Shown: positions 60,769 to 64,000 of the stretch, one piece after another | Layout: each line of letters begins with the position of its first letter | Position numbering within the stretch: position 1 is the first letter of the stretch | Source: Gordonia asplenii | GTDB lineage: Bacteria > Actinomycetota > Actinomycetes > Mycobacteriales > Mycobacteriaceae | NCBI RefSeq assembly: GCF_012933505.1 | Contig: NZ_JABBNB010000004.1 | Coordinates: forward strand, 186,001-250,000 | DNA length: 64,000 nucleotides | Reading direction: 5' to 3' | Position numbers and translations under genes: made by a program | Notes under the pieces: model-generated | The model's input: the letters and a program-made list of their open reading frames with translations, nothing else | Told to the model about the DNA's origin: nothing | Database searches by the model: none

Positions 60769-61833
60769 GTGCCCGAGACCATGAGCGCCGCCGTCTACCA
60801 CGGTGCAGGCGACATCCGCATCGAACGCGTACCTGTACCCGCTCCAGCCGACGACGAGGTTCTCGTGAAAGTGCTCCGATCGGGCGTCTGCGGTACCGAT
60901 GCGGGTGAATGGACGCGGGGGCCGCGAGTGTTTCCCGTAGCCCATCGGCACCCCAACAGCGGGCACCTGGGTCCGCTGATTCCCGGACATGAATTCGTCG
61001 GCGAAGTCGTCGAATCGGCGTCCTCCGACTTTCCCGTCGGCACCCTGGTCGCCAGCGGAGCGGGTATCTGGTGCGGCGACTGTGCCAGGTGCCGGGAGGG
61101 GCGCACCAATCTGTGCGCGACATATCAAACGCTGGGACTCAACAGGCACGGCGCGCTGGCCGAGTATGTCGCGGTTGCGAAGAAGACGCTGCATGTCGTC
61201 CCGGACGGAGTCTCGGTGGACATCGCGGCGATCGCGCAACCGCTCGCGGTCGGAATCCATGCCGCGCGGCGCAGCGGAGCCCGCGCCGGAGAGCGGATCG
61301 TCATCATCGGAGCAGGTGCTATCGGGTCGTTCATCCTCGCCGGCCTGAACCATCTCGGTGACCACGACATCACAGTCGTCGACTTCCCGGGCCGACGCCT
61401 CGACCGCGCACTGACGCTTGGGGCCGCACGGACGCGCACGCCGTCGTCGTCGCCGGCCGCGGCCATTTGCGACGCGCTCGACGGCCACGCGCCATCGGTC
61501 GTCATCGAAGCAAGCGGAGCGCCTGGGCAATTGGCCGCGGCGTTGCAGACGGTCGACGACGGCGGACGCGTCCTTGCCGTCGGCATCCCGAAAACGGACG
61601 TCACGATCGATCTCCACTCGGCGGTCTTTCGCGAGATCACGATCGAAACGACCCTCGCGCACATCTGCGACGTCGACATCCCCGCCGCGCTGGAGATCAT
61701 CGAAGCGTCGCCGTCGGTGTGGGCCGAATTCGTCGAACCTCCGGTCGCGCTCCGCGAACTGGGGTCCGCGCTCGACCGCCTCGCGAGTGGGGGAGTTGAC
61801 GGGAAGATCCTCATCGACCCGCAGCGGGAGTAG
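60769..61833 (+). CDS. Zinc-binding alcohol/polyol dehydrogenase (MDR)
   Basis: A medium-chain dehydrogenase of 354 aa. The catalytic zinc site is in GVCGTD and PGHEFVGEV. The structural zinc site has four cysteines in CGDCARCREGRTNLC. The cofactor motif is GAGAIG. It resembles threonine/sorbitol dehydrogenases. I chose GTG 60769 because AAGGAG lies 9 bp upstream. ATG 60727, overlapping the MFS stop, is the alternative. It closes the operon and may form a ketone or aldehyde used by the first enzyme. Confidence 0.9.
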   Translation: MPETMSAAVYHGAGDIRIERVPVPAPADDEVLVKVLRSGVCGTDAGEWTRGPRVFPVAHRHPNSGHLGPLIPGHEFVGEVVESASSDFPVGTLVASGAGIWCGDCARCREGRTNLCATYQTLGLNRHGALAEYVAVAKKTLHVVPDGVSVDIAAIAQPLAVGIHAARRSGARAGERIVIIGAGAIGSFILAGLNHLGDHDITVVDFPGRRLDRALTLGAARTRTPSSSPAAAICDALDGHAPSVVIEASGAPGQLAAALQTVDDGGRVLAVGIPKTDVTIDLHSAVFREITIETTLAHICDVDIPAALEIIEASPSVWAEFVEPPVALRELGSALDRLASGGVDGKILIDPQRE

Positions 61834-61873
61834 CCGACGGTCCTGGGTGTGCTGGGTTAGCGGCCGAACACTT

Positions 61874-62012
61874 CGCCGCTGGATGAGCCTGAATCCACCG
61901 ATGGTGGCCCCTGTTCGCTGGTTGAGCCGTGAGGAGCTTGAATCCACCGATGGTGGCTCCACTTCGCTGGTTGAGCCGTGAGGAGCGTTAGCGACGAGCG
62001 TGTCGAAACCAA
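61874..62012. repeat. Family I repeats downstream of the dehydrogenase operon
   Basis: Two related segments of about 60 bp, each containing gaatccaccgatggtggc (inverted ccaccgatggtgg) and then cgctggttgagc, run from 61874 to the gtgtcgaaacc end at 62012. No gene is visible from 61834 to 62481. Confidence 0.8.
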
Positions 62013-62204
62013 AGTGAGACAATCGGTTTCGCGCCCTGGCCACCGTGCGAGGGTCGGCGGAACGCTCCGCCCCGACTCAACCCGACTAAGCCTGCGGAGG
62101 TGCTCGCGGAGGTCGTGTTTCCATTGCGGTTGATGCGTGCCGGAAACGATGGCGCAGACCCAGGTTGATGGTGAAAGCTGTACGCGTGCAGGGTGTTTGG
62201 GGTC

Positions 62205-62475
62205 GGTTTGGGTGCTTTGTCTTGCTGGCCCCTCGTTACACCGAAGCTCGTTCCTCGCTTCGGCACTCGGGGAGCGGGGTGGTCGGTTTGGCGATACGGC
62301 GCTCGGGGAGCGGGGGGTCGGTTTGGGTGCTTTGTCTTGCTGGCCCCTCGTTACACCGAAGCTCGTTCCTCGCTTCGGCACTCGGGGAGCGGGGGGTCGG
62401 TTTGGGTGCTTTGTCTTGCTCGCCCCTCGTTACACCGAAGCTCGTTCCTCGCTTCGGCACTCGGGGAGCGAGGTG
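62205..62475. repeat. Family II tandem array, right copy
   Basis: Three units of about 110, 60 and 65 bp, each carrying cccctcgttacaccgaagct, an inverted CCGAAGC/GCTTCGG hairpin and a tcggcactcggggagcg tail, are joined by ggtcggtttgggtgctttgt. They are nearly identical to one another. The same unit is present at the left window edge. Confidence 0.85.
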
Positions 62476-62481
62476 GTCGGC

Positions 62482-63090
62482 TCACTTCGACCCCGCGACC
62501 TCGGGTCCGCCCTTCAGGCCGTTCAACACGATGTCGACCACCTGTGCGGGCAAGTCTGGCGTCAGTGGCTCGTGGGTCATCACGACCCGGAAATGCAAAG
62601 GCGCGACGAGCATTTGGATCACGCGTAGCGGGTCGACGTCGGCGATCTCGCCCCGCTCGATGGCGCGTGTCACGATCGACGTCGAGCGTGCGGTGCGCGC
62701 CTGCCAATACTGGCTGCGGGTGTGTACGCTCGCGGGGTCATCGCCCAGGGCGGCGAGCGCGCGATCGAAGGCGGTGCCGATCGGGCTCATCAGATATGTG
62801 GTGAGCGACGTCGCGTAGGCCGTCAGGTCGTCGCGCAGCGTCCCGGTGTCGGGGATCGGAATCAATTCCTCGGCCTCGTCGAGCAGCGCCTCGACGATGA
62901 GATTTTCCTTCTTGCCCCAGCGTCGATAGATCGACGTCTCGTGAACGCCCGCGGCCGCAGCGACGTCGGCCACCGCGACGCCGTTCAATCCGTCTCGATG
63001 CAGAAGGTCGAGCGTGGCGTCGAGCACGGCACGCCGCACCCGCTCGGATCGTCCGCCGGGGCGCCGTTGTGGAGTCGGTTCGATGGCCAC
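62482..63090 (-). CDS. TetR-family transcriptional regulator
   Basis: A regulator of 202 aa with a TetR HTH at about residues 18-62 (RRAVLDATLDLLHRDGLNGV, then DVAAAAGVHETSIYRRWGKK). A helical ligand domain of TetR_C type follows. It is divergent from the CocE-type hydrolase gene, with an inverted repeat between them, and likely represses both. Its 3' end borders the family II repeat array. Confidence 0.9.
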   Translation of the reverse strand: MAIEPTPQRRPGGRSERVRRAVLDATLDLLHRDGLNGVAVADVAAAAGVHETSIYRRWGKKENLIVEALLDEAEELIPIPDTGTLRDDLTAYATSLTTYLMSPIGTAFDRALAALGDDPASVHTRSQYWQARTARSTSIVTRAIERGEIADVDPLRVIQMLVAPLHFRVVMTHEPLTPDLPAQVVDIVLNGLKGGPEVAGSK

Positions 63091-63100
63091 CCGAACAAGA

Positions 63101-63124
63101 GTAAAGCAAGTCTCTTGCGTTTAC
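63101..63124. promoter_or_regulatory. TetR operator in the divergent gap
   Basis: gtaaagcaag (63101-63110), a tct centre and cttgcgtttac (63114-63124) form an inverted repeat with one extra base in the right arm. The core gcaag-tct-cttgc is perfect. It lies 11 bp before the regulator start and 55 bp before the hydrolase start. Confidence 0.65.
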
Positions 63125-63178
63125 CTGTGATCCAACGCATACTACTAACGCAGGTTCCTAGACTTTGGAGGCGCAATG

Positions 63179-64000
63179 ATGAGTGCGGAAACCGCTGAAC
63201 GCAGCGAGGTCGTCGACGGCATGCGGATCGAGTGGGATGTCGCGGTCCCCATGTCCGACGGTGCGATACTGCGCGCCGACGTCTTCCGCCCCGACGACGA
63301 CGGCGCCCATCCGGTGCTGATGACGCTCGGCCCCTACGGCAAGGGGCTGGCGTTCCAAGAGGGCTTCGCAGGTATGTGGCAGCGACTGGCGGCCGAGTAC
63401 CCCGACGCGCTGGCCGGGTCGTCGAACCGCTTCCAGGTCTGGGAAACCGCCGATCCGGAGAAGTGGGTGCCCGACGGTTACATCTGCATCCGCGTCGACT
63501 CGCGCGGGGCCGGCCGCTCGCCGGGCCTGCTCGACATGCTCAGTCCGCAGGAGGCCCACGACTACTACGACGCTATCGAGTGGGCGGGAACGCAGCCGTG
63601 GTCGTCGGGAAAGGTTGGGCTGCTGGGCATTTCGTACTACGCGGCCAACCAGTGGATCGTCGCGGCATTGCGGCCGCCACACCTCACGGCGATCTGCCCG
63701 TGGGAGGGATTCACCGACTTCTACCGCGATCTCAACCGCCACGGTGGCATCCTGAGCCGGTTCGGCCAGGCGTGGCAGGACCATCAGATCTTCACCGTTC
63801 AGCACGGCGTCGGCGAGCGCGGTCGCGTCAATCCGAACACCGGCGAACTCGTCGCCGGCCCGCCGACCCTGAGCGATGCCGAGCTGTCGCTCAACCGCGT
63901 CGAGACGATCGGCGAGGGCAAGCGACGCAACGTCGTCGACGATTTCAGTGCGGCGCGTACACCGGACCTGTCGCAGATCGAGGTGCCGGTGTTGTCCGCG
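63179..64000 (+). CDS. CocE/NonD-family serine hydrolase, N-terminal part
   Basis: The first 274 residues of an X-Pro dipeptidyl-peptidase/CocE-type hydrolase; the frame is open at the window edge. The early beta-strand pattern VAVPMSDGAILRADVFRPDD, the oxyanion region MTLGPYGKG, DSRGAGRSPG and the nucleophile Ser152 in GLLGISYYA fit the family. The usual GxSYxG reads GISYYA, with Ala in the last place. Such enzymes cleave esters or amides. ATG 63179 has GGAGG 7 bp upstream; the ATG three bases earlier is closer than usual. Confidence 0.88.
   Translation, partial: MSAETAERSEVVDGMRIEWDVAVPMSDGAILRADVFRPDDDGAHPVLMTLGPYGKGLAFQEGFAGMWQRLAAEYPDALAGSSNRFQVWETADPEKWVPDGYICIRVDSRGAGRSPGLLDMLSPQEAHDYYDAIEWAGTQPWSSGKVGLLGISYYAANQWIVAALRPPHLTAICPWEGFTDFYRDLNRHGGILSRFGQAWQDHQIFTVQHGVGERGRVNPNTGELVAGPPTLSDAELSLNRVETIGEGKRRNVVDDFSAARTPDLSQIEVPVLSA

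Noticed and set aside
62205-62475. Possible CRISPR array
   Set aside because: Units are direct copies of 60-110 bp with no regular unique spacers and no cas genes.
62165-62818. Long plus-strand frames through the right repeat array
   Set aside because: All three frames are open through the tandem repeat and encode the same repeated peptides. They then run antisense into the TetR gene.

Overview
The window comes from a GC-rich actinomycete of the mycolic-acid group, most likely Gordonia or a close relative. This is an inference from base composition, the glmU-prs-rplY-pth block typical of mycobacteria and relatives, and dense intergenic palindromic repeats. No phage, IS transposase, rRNA or CRISPR array was seen. 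There is one tRNA (Gln, TTG) and one gene cut by the window edge (CocE-type hydrolase, right end).

Layout. 0-2.6 kb: ABC-F ATPase and a small PH-like protein. 2.6-17.7 kb: a catabolic island with two minus-strand blocks around one TetR regulator. It holds a membrane protein, a hotdog protein resembling 3-aminobutyryl-CoA ammonia-lyase, a Baeyer-Villiger-type monooxygenase, aldehyde and alcohol dehydrogenases, a crotonase, an acyl-CoA ligase, an APC permease, a PhyH dioxygenase, and an SCP2-like / glutamine-synthetase-like / PuuD-like operon. One 33-bp operator sequence recurs at three of its promoters, so I read it as a single regulon for catabolism of an unidentified amine through gamma-glutamylation. 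17.8-25.2 kb: HIBYL-CoA hydrolase-like protein, lipoprotein, prfC, a FabH-like synthase, and a PadR regulator with a DrrAB-type ABC exporter.

25.6-39.7 kb: five genes in the order and sizes of the acetophenone carboxylase genes of anaerobic aromatic degraders. They are followed by a shrunken SDR, a large LuxR (LAL) regulator, an acetoacetate-CoA ligase-type enzyme and a thiolase. Together they can turn a methyl ketone plus CO2 into a 3-oxoacyl-CoA and cleave it. A 33-bp perfect inverted repeat before the first gene, and a half copy before the ligase gene, are the likely LAL sites. 39.7-47.9 kb: ArsR/SRPBCC pair, a second FabH-like protein, pth, rplY, an epoxide-hydrolase-like protein, ArsC, DUF1905, prs, glmU, fabG.

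47.9-55.4 kb: a GntR-controlled operon with FAD hydroxylase, alpha/beta hydrolase, SnoaL-like protein, FAH-family hydrolase, cupin, acyl-CoA ligase and DUF3500 protein, probably for an aromatic or cyclic acid. A relic of a fabG 3' end follows. 55.9-61.8 kb: LmeA-like protein, tRNA-Gln, and an XRE-cupin regulator facing a four-gene operon (beta-hydroxyacid dehydrogenase, SnoaL-like, MFS, zinc alcohol dehydrogenase). 61.8-64 kb: repeat arrays, then a TetR regulator divergent from the CocE-type hydrolase. The catabolic blocks are separated by two families of interspersed repeats.
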